Shown in pieces: positions 10,388-21,205 of a stretch of DNA of 39,120 nucleotides; position 1 is the first letter of the stretch; the number at the start of each line of letters is the position of its first letter. Made by a program: the position numbers and the translations under genes. The stretch spans positions 1 to 39,120 of the forward strand of contig MVBO01000138.1 of NCBI GenBank assembly GCA_002261195.1, given 5' to 3'. This DNA is from Bifiguratus adelaidae (lineage: Eukaryota > Mucoromycota > Endogonomycetes > Endogonales). The notes below the pieces were generated by a model. It did not search any database, was not told the DNA's origin, and worked only from the letters and a program-made list of their open reading frames with translations.

Positions 10388-13300
10388 ATGGCACTCGACG
10401 AAGCAAAGAGTCTGTCGGTAGATATTGGTGAGACTTTAGCTTTGAGGAGTCGCGACTTGTATACTGAATTGGACTGTGGGTAGACAAGCCGGAGCAACAG
10501 ACCTTTGTAAAGTTTTATAGAGGACTTCCACGGGTATACTTGAACAGTATGCATTCTGACCTTGCCACCTAATGTTACTTGTCTTTACACATCAAGGTAC
10601 AAGAAGGTACTATCCGGCTGTTCGAACGCGACGCAAACCAAAAGAGATATTACACCTTCCACGGTGACGACGCCCTATACATTGCGCAGAACGTATACAA
10701 GACGCTTTCAGTCGTCAAGTATTGGGGAGGTCGGTTTGTTAGCTTTCCGCAGCTGGCATAAGATTCTCAATAACCTTTCATTTGGCTGTTTAGGTGATTC
10801 TACGCGCGGTCTTCCTTCTGTCAATCTATCAGCAAATGCAACCGAATCGTTCCTTCGAGACGCCTTGATCACCAAGCAATTACGGGTCGAGATTTGGGGC
10901 TATGAAACTGGAAAACCGAATCAATGGAAATGTCAAAGGAAAGCTTCCCCCGGTAACTTGCAAGATGTCGAGGATTTCTTGTTTGCGAATACGAGCATGG
11001 AAGCGGCTCCGATCGTCATGAGTGCAAAGATCGGTACAGGTGATAACAAGGTAAAATCTGACTTTCAGCACGCTATTTTGGCGTCTCTTACAATTCTCAG
11101 GTGATCGGTGTCTGCTTCGCCGATGCTAGCGCTCGTGATCTGGGCGTAGCAGAGTTTGTGGACAATGACCTCTTCTCAAACTTTGAGGTAAGTTCGAATC
11201 ATTCACACATTCAAGGTCCATTGACTCTAACATATACATTAGTCGCTTGTGATTCAGCTAGGCGTGAAGGAATGTATCATCATGCAGGACGATGCGCAGA
11301 AAGATTACGATCTTAGCAAATTGAGAGGCGTGTTAGAACGTTGCGATGTTGTCATCACGCATGCGAAGAGATGTACGTCCATTTGACGTTCACTTATCAG
11401 CACCTCTCACAATATTGCATTTTAGCCGAATTTAATGCAAAGGATATAGAGCAAGACTTGAACAGGTTGCTTGAAGGCGATTTAACGGTCGGAACAAGGC
11501 GTATGTATAGCACCTGATCTCAAATACAGCAGTGAGGCTAATTCTTCATAACAGCCGAGTTTGAAATGAAAAATGCGATGTCTTCCGCTGCTTGTTTAAT
11601 CAACTATCTGAAGGTAGGGAAAATGTTGTGATACTTTGCGCAAGACGTTTCATCACGCTATCTCCAGCTACTCAATGACGAAACGAATTACGGACATTAT
11701 ACTCTTAGACACCACGATCTATCACAGTACATGCGTCTGGATGCTTCGGCTTTGCGGGCACTGAATTTGATGCCCAGCCCGCAGGATGGTAAGTCGAACG
11801 CTTGAACACTTTGCGCAATCTTGTAATGTTTTGTCCTTAGGGTCGAACAAAAGCATGTCTCTCTTTGGCCTGCTGAATAAGTGCAAAACTGCACAAGGCA
11901 CTAGACTGTTAAATCAATGGCTCAAACAACCGTTAATGGACTTGACAGAAATTGGTGAGTCTTAAAGTGTTTTGAAGTCAATGATCTGACTTCTCTCGCA
12001 ATTAGAGAAACGGCAAGATCTAGTCCAGATTTTTGTCGAGGACACAGATCTACGACAGAGCTTGCAGGAAGATCAACTAAAAGCTATACCCGACATGCAC
12101 AGACTTGCCAAAAGGTTTCAACGTGGCATTGCTTCCTTGCAAGACGTGGTTCGAGTATATCAAGTACTCATCCGGTTACCGGGCTTCCTTACGATCATGG
12201 AGTCCTCCATGCCTGCTAATAAAAAATTTGCTAAACTGTTGCAGGATACATACTCGAATAAGATGAAGGTGAGTTGGGCATATGACATACTTGATATGGA
12301 ATCTTAATACCCGAGTAGGAGTTGTCCAACACACTCGAGAAATTACAGGAGCTCGTCGAAACCACCATAGATTTGGATGCGGTAGCTGAGCATGAGTTCA
12401 TGATAAAGCCCAATTTTGATGATGACTTGCTAGGTACGTAGGCTTTGCCGCGTGTTTAAGGTGAGGATTATCATTGCTGACAATTCGCTATATCAGAATT
12501 GCGGGACCGCATAAACGACGTTCGTGAGCGGATGTCTCAGGAACATGTTCGGGTAAGGGAAGCGTAAGCGTGATCTTCCTGGATTACTCAAATGCACGCC
12601 AGGTTGGACAGAAATTGGATCTCGATATTGAGAAGAAGTTGAAGATGGAAAAACATCAAGTATATGGTTATTGCTTTCGAATCGGCCGAGGGGAGGCGTC
12701 GTTACTGCGAAACAAATCAGAGTTCATAGAATACGCGACGCAAAAAGCTGGAACGTATTTCACCACCAGCAAGATGAAGGATTTGAGTTCAAGCTGGCAC
12801 GACCTCTCTGCGCAGTACGATCGGAAGCAGAATGATTTGGTGAAAGAGGTCATTGCCATTGTAGGCAAGTAAAAGAGAGCGCAGCATGAACGAAATGCAT
12901 GTGTATTAAAAGTAGCACCAGCTTCGTATTGTCCACTGCTCGAAAATCTCGGCGCATTGATCGCTCATTTGGATGTTATCGTCAGGTATGATTGTAGCGC
13001 TCACGTATGCGTCAGTGGCTCAATGAGCACCATTCCATAGTTTTGCCCACGTATCTCTACACGCCCCGATCCCGTACGTTCGGCCGGTCATGTCCACGAA
13101 AGGTAACAGGACAACATGCTTCTAGCAATCAATTCTAATGTTCCTAGGGGATGGGAATGCGGTTCTACGTTCGGCAAGACATCCTTGTCTGGAAGTCCAA
13201 GATGATGTCTCATTCATACCCAACGATGTCAACTTAGTGCGAGGTATGCTGCATTCTACGTTTATATGTAGTCGTGGTTGATTCACTCTTTCTTTCTGCA

Positions 13301-14175
13301 TTGCTTAGATGAGAGTGAATTTCAGATTATCACTGGTCCGAACATGGGTGGCAAATCAACTTACATTCGACAGATAGGAGTTATCGCCTTGATGGCCCAA
13401 GCGGGATGTTTTGTTCCATGTTCGGAAGCTACCCTTTGCATTTTCGACTCCATTTTGGCCAGAGTTGGTGCTGGTGACAGTCAGTTGAAAGGCGTCTCCA
13501 CATTCATGGCCGAGATGCTGGAAACAGCCACAATTCTTAAATCCGCAACAGCGAACTCTCTGATCATCATTGATGAGCTAGGCAGAGGGACAAGCACGTA
13601 TGATGGATTCGGGCTTGCATGGGCCATTGCAGAGTAAGTCACATGCAGGATGCGTATCTTTATCCACACTTACTTGTATCAGATTCATCGCAACGAAAAT
13701 CCGATGTTTTGCATTGTTTGCGACTCATTTTCACGAGATGACTGCACTTAGCGATAACTTGCCTCATGTGCGTAATCTCAACGTAGCCGTCCATGTTGGA
13801 GAAGCAAGGAACGATCAATCAGGCCGCGATATCACACTCCTTTACAAAGTGAATGAGGGTGTATGCGACCAAAGCTTTGGCATACATGTCGCCGAGTTGG
13901 CAAACTTTCCACCTACAGTAGTCAATTTAGCGAAACGGAAAGTAGACGAATTGGAAGAGGCATCCATCTCCCAGCAGCCAAAGGCAAAATACGCCAAATC
14001 CGATGAAGAAGAAGGTCGTAAACTCATTGAAGCCTGTTTAACAGATGTTTTGGACACGCCAGATGTCCTTAACATAGACCAAGAAAGGCTGAGCAAGCTG
14101 CTAGAGGAAGTCAAGGCAAAGCACATGCCCTTGTTGCAAGCAAATCCGTATACAAGGGATATCTTGGCTCTCTAG
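10388..14175 (+). CDS. MSH2: DNA mismatch repair protein Msh2
   Basis: MutS homologue; with Msh6 or Msh3 it recognises mismatches and insertion loops in the nucleus. Nineteen exons: 10388-10427, 10484-10533, 10597-10729, 10794-11050, 11101-11187, 11243-11372, 11426-11500, 11555-11613, 11668-11788, 11841-11954, 12006-12268, 12319-12433, 12497-12552, 12603-12864, 12922-12985, 13041-13102, 13148-13243, 13309-13633, 13683-14175. Sum 2,802 nt, 933 residues, matching the family length. N-terminal mismatch-binding domain ([10 protein letters not shown]), connector, lever and clamp domains, then the ABC ATPase: Walker [11 protein letters not shown] (~670), Walker [18 protein letters not shown], and FATHFHE with the downstream [15 protein letters not shown]. 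Intron 14 has a GC donor (12865). Only 42 bp separate it from the upstream gene, so its promoter probably overlaps the end of AASS. Confidence 0.97.
12865..12921 (+). other. GC-AG intron in MSH2
   Basis: The donor reads GCAAGT, the standard form of GC-type donors, with acceptor CCAG at 12918-12921. No GT donor keeps the frame: nearby GT sites give phases 0 or 2, while every usable acceptor needs phase 1. This choice gives [17 protein letters not shown], which aligns without gaps to the same Msh2 stretch in yeast, and completes the 933-residue protein. Confidence 0.8.
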
Positions 14176-14217
14176 AGTGTAAATGTACAAGTATATACAG
14201 AAGTCAGCATGCCTCAA

Positions 14218-15514
14218 TCAATCTTGCAACGCATCCTCGCGAACAGAGTGGACACCGTTGCTCTCGGCAACATTGTTGTGTGCTTGTTTCGCAGAGTGGT
14301 GACCGTTCTCTGCTGTTTTCGTCATTCCCGTTATTATCCGGATGGCTTCTGTGCGCAAGATTAGCACGATAACATGAAGAATATCGACAAAAGTCGTACC
14401 TTCCACGTCCGTTGATTTTATATCGTCTGAGCTCCCCCAGAATTCAACCCACTAATCACTGAGTCTAACTTCTATACTTCATGCATCAGTGGAGCTTACC
14501 TCTGCGAAGGTATTCGGCTGGTCGGCCTCCAATGCAAGGCATGCGAGATATATACATGCTAGAGCAGTCGCTTTCGGAGAGCAGCGCAGTACAAGCTCAG
14601 CCGAGGCGAGCCTGTGATGGTGGAGCATCAGAGAGAATAGCCCTTGCACTTTGCACCATTTTCAAACATACCCTTCCCACGCAAACATCCATGCCACTTG
14701 CGCTAATTCGCTTGCGCCAGCCAGCCACTCCCTATCTATTAAGAGCAAATGCCTTGCGCTCAATGACATATTCCTCATGATGGGACATGTAGCCTCACCT
14801 TCGGTCTCCCCGCTAGATGGGGGCCGTTCATGACGCTCTATGATGTCCATGCCGTTCAAAATCTCGAAAATGTAGCTGAAAACTAACCGGACATCTAGAT
14901 CGTATCCAAGTGCTCTCAAAAGTATGAGTTCCGCGGTGATGAGAGAGTTTCTTAATGCGTAGTAGCCCTGAGACGATACAAGGTGATTAAGCTAGCCATC
15001 GACGCAGGACTGTCGTCCTTTGTCACTTACCTCGGATACCTCCAAGAGCGGATCATGAGGATGCATTAGGCTACTCGCTTATTAGACAACGAATTGCTGT
15101 ACGGTGCTCTTCTTCTGGGACATACCGATGCCCGACGTTAACAACATCCCGTAATTTCCGTGGGCACTCTGTGGTTTTGCAAGCCAAGTGCAGGCACGCC
15201 GTGGCGAGAAGCTGAAAGGAATGAATACTCCCAGTTCTTGGTAGCTGGTAAATGACTATCTTACCGCGTCGTCATTCAAATTGAAGCCATTACACGCATC
15301 TAGCGCGCCTTGGTCTTTTGATGCCAAGTTTTCGGCAGCGAATTGCTTATACCGATGGTAGTAAATGATTCCCGTTGCGATCGGCTGTATTGGCCTATAG
15401 GTGCAAGCCATGTCCGTTCTCAGTAACTTCTAAAGCAGTCGCACTTACTTACAATGCTAGTACAACGCCCAATTGTTTAATGAATCGCACGGTTGCCCGC
15501 GACTCATCTTCCAT
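14218..15514 (-). CDS. Cyclin-box protein, cyclin-Q/FAM58-like
   Basis: Nine exons: 15514-15453, 15394-15265, 15211-15126, 15070-15031, 14967-14799, 14735-14672, 14611-14500, 14451-14400, 14348-14218; 846 nt, 281 residues. Cyclin box 1 begins RFIKQLGVVLALPIQPIATG and includes LLATACLHLACKTTECPRKL. After it come ALRNSLITAELILLRALGY and a second cyclin fold with ATALACIYLACLAL. The order and spacing match cyclin Q (FAM58), the partner of CDK10 in animals, better than cyclin C, K or L, but the family call is from memory of motifs only. The C-terminal ~45 residues are low in hydrophobics and probably disordered. The start ATG at 15514 faces the phosphoribosyltransferase gene 99 bp away, and an E-box sits between them. 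The 3' end is 42 bp from the MSH2 stop. Confidence 0.82.
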
Positions 15515-15562
15515 GACCACTGAAGCAACCGTACGGCTTCCTTTCCGACCACATGTAGTGGA

Positions 15563-15574
15563 GATCACGTGATC
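15563..15574. promoter_or_regulatory. 12-bp palindromic E-box GATCACGTGATC
   Basis: Perfect palindrome with a CACGTG core in the 99-bp divergent intergenic space between the cyclin and phosphoribosyltransferase genes. It is symmetrical and could serve both promoters. bHLH binding (Cbf1/USF type) is inferred. Confidence 0.45.
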
Positions 15575-15613
15575 AGGGTTTAAGTCGCCACTTAAGATTG
15601 CTTTGGACAAGCC

Positions 15614-16662
15614 ATGATTCAACTGTTTGAGAACAGAGTGCGCGCAGGGGAGCTTTTAGCGAGTGAGGTAGCCAAGAAATACAAAGACGATAGGCATGAA
15701 ATTGTGCTGCTTGGCTTGCCGAGAGGTGGAGTACCCGTAGCGTTTGCTATCGCGGAGGCACTGCAGATACCTTTGGATGTCATGTTGGTTAGGAAAATCG
15801 GGATGATCGGGTAAGTGGCTTCATCGCTTGAAAGTGATGTTTTCAGAAATACTGAAAGCTCACGTTTTGGCTCTCTAGGGCTGAGGAAGTTGCAATGGGT
15901 GCAGTAACAGAATACGGCGTAGTTAGAAATGAAGGTCTGATTAAGAGATTCAATATTTCTGAGGAGTCTTTTGACACAGTGAAAAGAACAGAGGTAAGAC
16001 AGGGCGTTTCCGCAGTGGTCCTCATATTGTTCTTGCTCAGGAGAAAACGCTGCGCGCTCGTAAGGAAATGTATCGATCCGGCAAACCTCCACTGGATCTG
16101 GCCGGAAAGGTGGTGGTCCTTGTTGATGGTATGTGTATTGGAGGTATTGCAAACGAGATTACCACACAATGACAGTTGCACTACAGATGGTATCGCTACT
16201 GGTCAGTCTTATCACGGAATAGAAATGTAGAATTGTGGCAGTCTGGGTAACTCTTGAATTAGGCGCTACCATGCGTGCTGCATACACAGGTGTGAAAGGA
16301 ATGTAAGCAAAACTCTTATTCATTCATTCATTCAAATCATTCCAAACCGCCATACGCTTTCTAGGAATCCCAAAAAGGTGGTCGTCGCTGCACCCGTAGG
16401 TGAGCCAGACGTGATACAAAGCATGCAAGCGGAAGTCGATGATGTGATTTGCCTTTTGAAACCGCCCACCTTTCGCGGTGTCGGTAAGTCAATTTACATG
16501 AGCGATGATAGTCGATCAATCTAATTTACATGGTTAGGTATGTGGTACGCAAGTTTTGAGCAGACGGAAGACCGAGAAGTCATCAAATTGCTCAATGAGG
16601 CGTCAAAGCGGTACGGTGAAGCTCCGAAATTGAATCATAACGTCAGTTCAATCATGCAATGA
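15614..16662 (+). CDS. Bacterial-type phosphoribosyltransferase (COG1926-like)
   Basis: Seven exons: 15614-15810, 15879-15993, 16041-16128, 16187-16201, 16263-16302, 16365-16483, 16538-16662; 699 nt, 232 residues. The type I PRTase fold is shown by LLGLPRGGVPVAFAIAEAL and the PRPP-binding loop VVVLVDDGIATGAT. The full set of motifs (RAGELLA, LPRGGVPVA, VRKIG, AMGAV, RSGKPPLDLAGK, DDGIATGAT, GVGMWYASFEQ) is that of predicted phosphoribosyltransferases common in bacteria and uncommon in eukaryotes. The substrate base is unknown. Transfer from bacteria is inferred, followed by gain of six introns. No targeting signal is visible, so it is probably cytosolic. Confidence 0.88.
16187..16201 (+). other. 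15-nt microexon coding most of the PRPP loop
   Basis: Exon 4 of the phosphoribosyltransferase gene, flanked by introns 16129-16186 and 16202-16262. It begins with the last two bases of the second loop Asp and ends with the first base of the second loop Gly, so DDGIATGAT is spread over three exons. Skipping it keeps the frame but removes five loop residues. Confidence 0.85.
16317..16335. repeat. Short (CATT)n microsatellite in an intron
   Basis: About four tandem ATTC/CATT units within the intron 16303-16364 of the phosphoribosyltransferase gene. No function is implied. Confidence 0.5.
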
Positions 16663-16826
16663 GAAAGTGTTTGCTGTACAATGTGCGTATGTTGGCTTGC
16701 TCAAAAAATTCTTGCCACCCGTTGAAACTCTCGAACTTAGTTGATGGTTGAAGAGGTTCCGTTGAACATGTATGTAAAGATATGTAAATGCACGTTTGAT
16801 GCGAGGGTATCATGTCAAGGAATACG

Positions 16827-17965
16827 TCACCATTCCCAATGTTGGCTCTTCAGCCATGCCATTAGCTATTAACGTTGTCAGTGAGAGAACGCATTGACAA
16901 ATCGGATTCGACCGCCATACCTTGAGTCGGAGTAGAATATCAGGCTTGATCTGATATCGCTCGGGCAAAAGCCAATCGGGTATATGCACTTCTGTGTCGA
17001 CATTATTAGTTTGCTCATGTTCAGGGCTGTGGGATGAAAGCGTATCGTCCATACTACACCAGTTCAGTATCTTGCCAAGATCGGACAGACGTTCACGACT
17101 ATTACCTTTGAATTGTCGAGAATAAGGACTCGCCGGCCGCGCGAACCATCTCGCACAGAGCTGCAATATCGAGCTCCTTGGATGCGCCTTGATAGAGACT
17201 CATCAAGGATTCCACATCACCGTTGACCGCCACCTCGCGCACGCATTCCTCCCATGAGCCTTCCATATGCGCTTCAAGAAAAGGCCCATCCACATGGTAG
17301 AGACCACCAAGGAGCCAAGCAAACGACAGTCGTCGCTTCCTCCTTTCAAGATATGAGACGACGTCGGGATTGCTGAGCAATTGATTGCCATCTCTACAAG
17401 CTGTTGAAGTCAACCAATGCATCAGCGACGGAAACAGCACTTGACGCGTCGAATCGTACTCTTTGCAATTGTGTCGCCATTGTTCGGCGAATTGACGTGG
17501 CAGAAAGGGAGCCAGTGGTCGTTTTGTTGAGCGTCTTCTGTATTTCGGATCCTGTAAGCTCCGCAGCTCTGGAGAGTGTAGATACTGCCTCCTGACTTCT
17601 AGGCAATATTTGACATAGAGACCCAGGTCTGTCCTTTGCTGGAGCAGCGCGTCCTGGACGACCACGTTTTCAATTCTCTCCAAGAGCAACGAGAACTGTT
17701 CTCCTTTGTTCCTCGCAGAGCTTTGCAGAACAGTGGTTTGCAGTGTTTGCAAGGTTGCCGCCGCGCAAGCTGCAACGTCGCCAGCGCGCAGATCTCGCAA
17801 GATAATCAAGATCTGCCATTCAAGGGCATGCCGCAGTGCAAAGTACTCTTGTGTGTAGAGTAAAAGCTGCGCTGAAGTCCCATAGAGCACAAGTAGCAAG
17901 TCTGACACCTCCAGGAAGTCTAAGATGCGTTCAAAGACTTCCACCGGAGGCGTTATTTTTGGCAT
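16827..17965 (-). CDS. Unknown protein with F-box-like N-terminus
   Basis: Three exons: 17965-17106, 17053-16921, 16865-16827; 1,032 nt, 343 residues. I do not recognise the family. The first 40 residues (PPVEVFERILDFLEVSDLLL) have the Pro-hydrophobic-Glu pattern of an F-box, so a role as an SCF adaptor is possible but weakly supported. The rest is mostly helical, with basic stretches near the middle and a Trp-rich end (LMAWLKSQHWEW). No membrane segment or signal peptide is seen. Its start codon (17963-17965) overlaps that of CIA1, so transcription must begin inside the neighbour's coding region or the two promoters must be shared. Introns are 52 and 55 nt. Confidence 0.7.
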
Positions 17966-17966
17966 G
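17963..17966. promoter_or_regulatory. Overlapping divergent start codons (CATG)
   Basis: The tetramer CATG supplies the ATG of CIA1 on the plus strand (17964-17966) and the ATG of the unknown gene on the minus strand (17965-17963). The coding regions therefore share two bases and no intergenic promoter exists. In both genes the residues right after this Met look family-like, and no in-frame later Met is a good alternative. Confidence 0.75.
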
Positions 17967-19193
17967 GAACTGTTGGCTGAACTGAAGGGTAAGTGAGTAT
18001 ATGCGCTAATGGAAGGCTAATGAGCGTAGGACATGAGGATCGTGTCTGGCAGGTATCTTGGAATCCAGTGACAAACACGCTGGCTTCGTGTTCTGGCGAC
18101 AAGACTGTTCGGATTTGGATGCCCGAAGATGCTGAACTCAAAGCTTGGAAGTGCGTTAACGTGCTTGAGGGTGCACATAACCGGACCATACGGAGTGTAG
18201 CGTGGAATCCCAGTGGAACGGAGCTGGCTACCGCAAGCTTTGACGCGACGACCGGTATCTGGGATCGAGATCGGCGCTCGGGAGGTAAGTTGTCAGTTGC
18301 TATCTTTCATCTGATCTAAACTGTGCTTGATAGACTGGGAATGTGTCGCTACACTAGAGGGCCATGAGAATGAGATCAAATCGGTTGCCTGGTCTGGCTC
18401 TGGGCAACTCCTTGCCACCTGCAGTCGAGACAAGAGTGTCTGGATCTGGGAAGGTATACGCGTTTCGGTTGTCAGTAGATGTCAGCTCACTCTTTGATGC
18501 ATCGCAGCTCAGTCAGACAATGACTTTGAATGTCTTTCCGTCCTGCAAGAGCATACACAAGATGTCAAGATGGTCACATGGCATCCAAGTGAAGAATTGT
18601 TGGCATCGGCCAGCTACGATGACACTATCAAGATTTGGCGTGAGGATGAGGACGACTGGTATTGCTCCGATACGCTGCAAGGGCATTCCAGTACAGTCTG
18701 GTCGATCGATTTCAGAAGAGACGGCGAACAGTTAGGTGAGGCTGTTTGTAGTCTCGTCTATCAACATCTCACTTATTGAAACACCGCAGTCTCTGGGTCA
18801 GATGATCAAACCCTCAAGATATGGCGGAGATATAAGCCCGAGAATGCGGAGGGCATTGCAACACCGCGAAATGAGCCCGTTTGGAAATGTATTTGCACGT
18901 TGTCTGGGTATCATTCAAGGTGTATTTATGGTGTTTCCTGGTCCAAGGTGAATGGATGTATCGCAAGCGTTGGTGGGGACAATAATTTGAGGGTTTTTCG
19001 ACAAGATGTATCAGGCAGCGTTGACGAGGCGTCCCCTATCTGGAATCTTCAGGCGAGCATTGAAAATGCGCACGGTATATCTGACATAAATGCTGTCTCT
19101 TGGCATGTGCGCGAGGATCACGGAAACATTCTGGCTACCGCAGGAGACGATGGCGTTGTCAGGATATGGAGGCTTACTGTGAACGATAATTAA
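17964..19193 (+). CDS. CIA1: Cytosolic iron-sulfur assembly WD40 protein Cia1 (CIAO1)
   Basis: Seven-bladed WD40 scaffold of the CIA targeting complex, which hands Fe-S clusters to cytosolic and nuclear apoproteins. Five exons: 17964-17988, 18030-18284, 18334-18453, 18508-18735, 18790-19193; 1,032 nt, 343 residues, close to other CIAO1 proteins. Successive blades show [96 protein letters not shown] and [11 protein letters not shown]. The first intron, 41 nt, lies eight codons after the start and is among the shortest here. The gene ends 101 bp from the convergent RMD-family gene. Confidence 0.94.
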
Positions 19194-19294
19194 AGAGGTA
19201 AGAGGGTCCAGATGTTGCGCGCAATGTCTCAGCTCGTTATTATACCAGACGATAAGTCTATACTACAGTGATTTTGCCCATTGCGACCGCTCGA

Positions 19295-21205
19295 TTAACC
19301 TTCCACTCCCAAAAACTTTACACCGACTTCAACCTGTGCGAATGTATTAGACACGTATACCAATCCCTTCACTTCGCAACTCTGTTACATACCATCGCCA
19401 CTAGAACGGCAACGACAATCATCCAGATGATAATCCACGTTTGATAGCTGACGAAGGCGTTGTTCATGTGTTCACGAAGCATTAACAATAGATCAGAGAT
19501 CACCTCACACCGGTCATTCAAGATTTTTGCGCGTTGAGAGATTTCCAAATAACCTAACGTGGCCTTAATCCTTGGCTCTCCGCCGTTAGGTCAATGGCAA
19601 ACTCACCTTTCATGGCATTATAGAGTGGCTGCAAGGCTGGCTCGGACCAAAAGATTTCCGGCGTATCTGCAAATTTGAGATCAGTCTGTGTCCGGAGGCG
19701 GAGAGGGTGCACTCAGTGCATACCTAGAACATTGGAGACCAGATTCACATTCATTCGCAGTTTGAACAAATGCCCGTTAATTTTAGTGATTTCGGTTCGA
19801 TTCATGGAGAGACGACCTGTCTGTGCGAGTTGCTTTGGAATGTGCTTTGTGTCCTGAGTTTCGACTGTGAGTCGGGGGAATAGTTGTCGCCAAAACGTTG
19901 ACTTACTTCAATGGTAGCCTCCATCATATCTTCGAATCGTGCGAGCACAGCGCTTTGACTTATAGCGTGACTTATTGTCAGCTTGATCATATGGTTGCCG
20001 CTCTTGAGGGTAATCATGTCGTTGAAAATGCGAGGCTGTGTAATGGCTTGCGAGGTATCGTACTGGAAATGCATCTCTTCGATCTGGACATCTTCGTCAT
20101 ATGGACTATCCTTCAAGGGCCTCTCACAATAAGGCGCAAAATCTTCCAGTAATAATAACTCTTGCGCGCGCGTGAAGTTCCAAAAAACAACTACTCCGTA
20201 GTCAAATACGAATACTTCCCCTCCAGTGAAAGGTCTCAGAATGCTGGTTTCAGCTTTGGATGCTGTAGGTTTGGTCGGGCTAACCGGAGCGGAAGTGCTG
20301 AGTCTCGGAGGGCCGTTCGGTTCAATGTCTTCCGTCGTATGTTCTTCGTTAATCGACGAGTGGTCTTCATGTGAACGGGCTTGCATAAGCGGCGGAAGCT
20401 CCTCCTGCAGATCGGATGGATCATTGGTCATTGCATTGGAAAAGTAGTTGTCTTCTTCGTAGTCCATGTTCAACTCCTCAAACCGTTCGAGCTGCTTTTC
20501 AAGGAGTGATGTGCCGTCTGGTGTTGTGGCCAAAGGTGCCGATTTTACAATTGCCGCTCCGGATGAGATGCCTTGCCTTGATTTGATGATGGACAGCGGA
20601 AAGTGATACGGCGCATACAAACATTCATCGTATAGCCTCGGTGCAACGCCTTGCGATGCACGAAGAAACTTTTGAATGCCTTTCACTTTGTATCCCTCGC
20701 CAACGCAGTAAGCTGTAACTCTTGGTAGGCCAGCAGCCTCACGGTCTTCCTTTTTAAATCGTTCCGCATCCGTGCGGGAGGAAGATACGGCCAAAGATTC
20801 CGGTAGCATGTAGCCTATCGGTGGAAGTGTCTCGTCCAGCTCCCTTAGGTTATCTGCGGCTTCCAAGGTTCGATCTACAGCATCCTCAGGCAGCAGTACA
20901 AGCTTTTGCGATAACTTGGTACTTCGAACTGGTTGAGCTGTTTTTAGTCTGGCGGCAGCTGCAGCTGCAGCAGCACTCTTGTTAGACGTACCGGTCGTTG
21001 TTGGTGTCGGGACGTTCTTCAATACAGTAGTCGTATACGGATTCCTTCCAGATGCTGGATCCTTTTGCTGCGGCTGCCCGACCACATTGCTAGCTGGAAG
21101 ACGACTGGTTTGTCCAGATATAGTGCCTGTCGCATGGTCCATCTGCGTTTTGAGCGGAGGAGTATCGCTCTCTGTCAGCGATCGTCGCGGACCTCGTGGT
21201 GCCAT
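19295..21205 (-). CDS. RMD1/RMD8 (DUF155) family membrane protein
   Basis: Five exons: 21205-19907, 19853-19724, 19666-19607, 19553-19393, 19333-19295; 1,689 nt, 562 residues. Relatives are yeast Rmd1/Rmd8 and the mitochondrial RMND1 of animals; the molecular function is not well defined. The first ~150 residues are low complexity, with a nine-residue Ala run (about 20950-20975). The DUF155 core includes VTAYCVGEGYKVKGIQKFL, YDECLYAPYHFPL and FVFDYGVVVFWNFTRAQEL. The C-terminus has one hydrophobic helix, TWIIIWMIIVVAVLVAM, followed by a short tail, so the protein is probably anchored in an endomembrane or mitochondrial membrane. No clear mitochondrial presequence is seen, which favours the Rmd8-like branch. 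Confidence 0.88.

Noticed and set aside
12603-12872. MSH2 broken by an in-frame stop at about 12870
   Set aside because: The stop lies inside a GC-AG intron; the spliced protein is complete.
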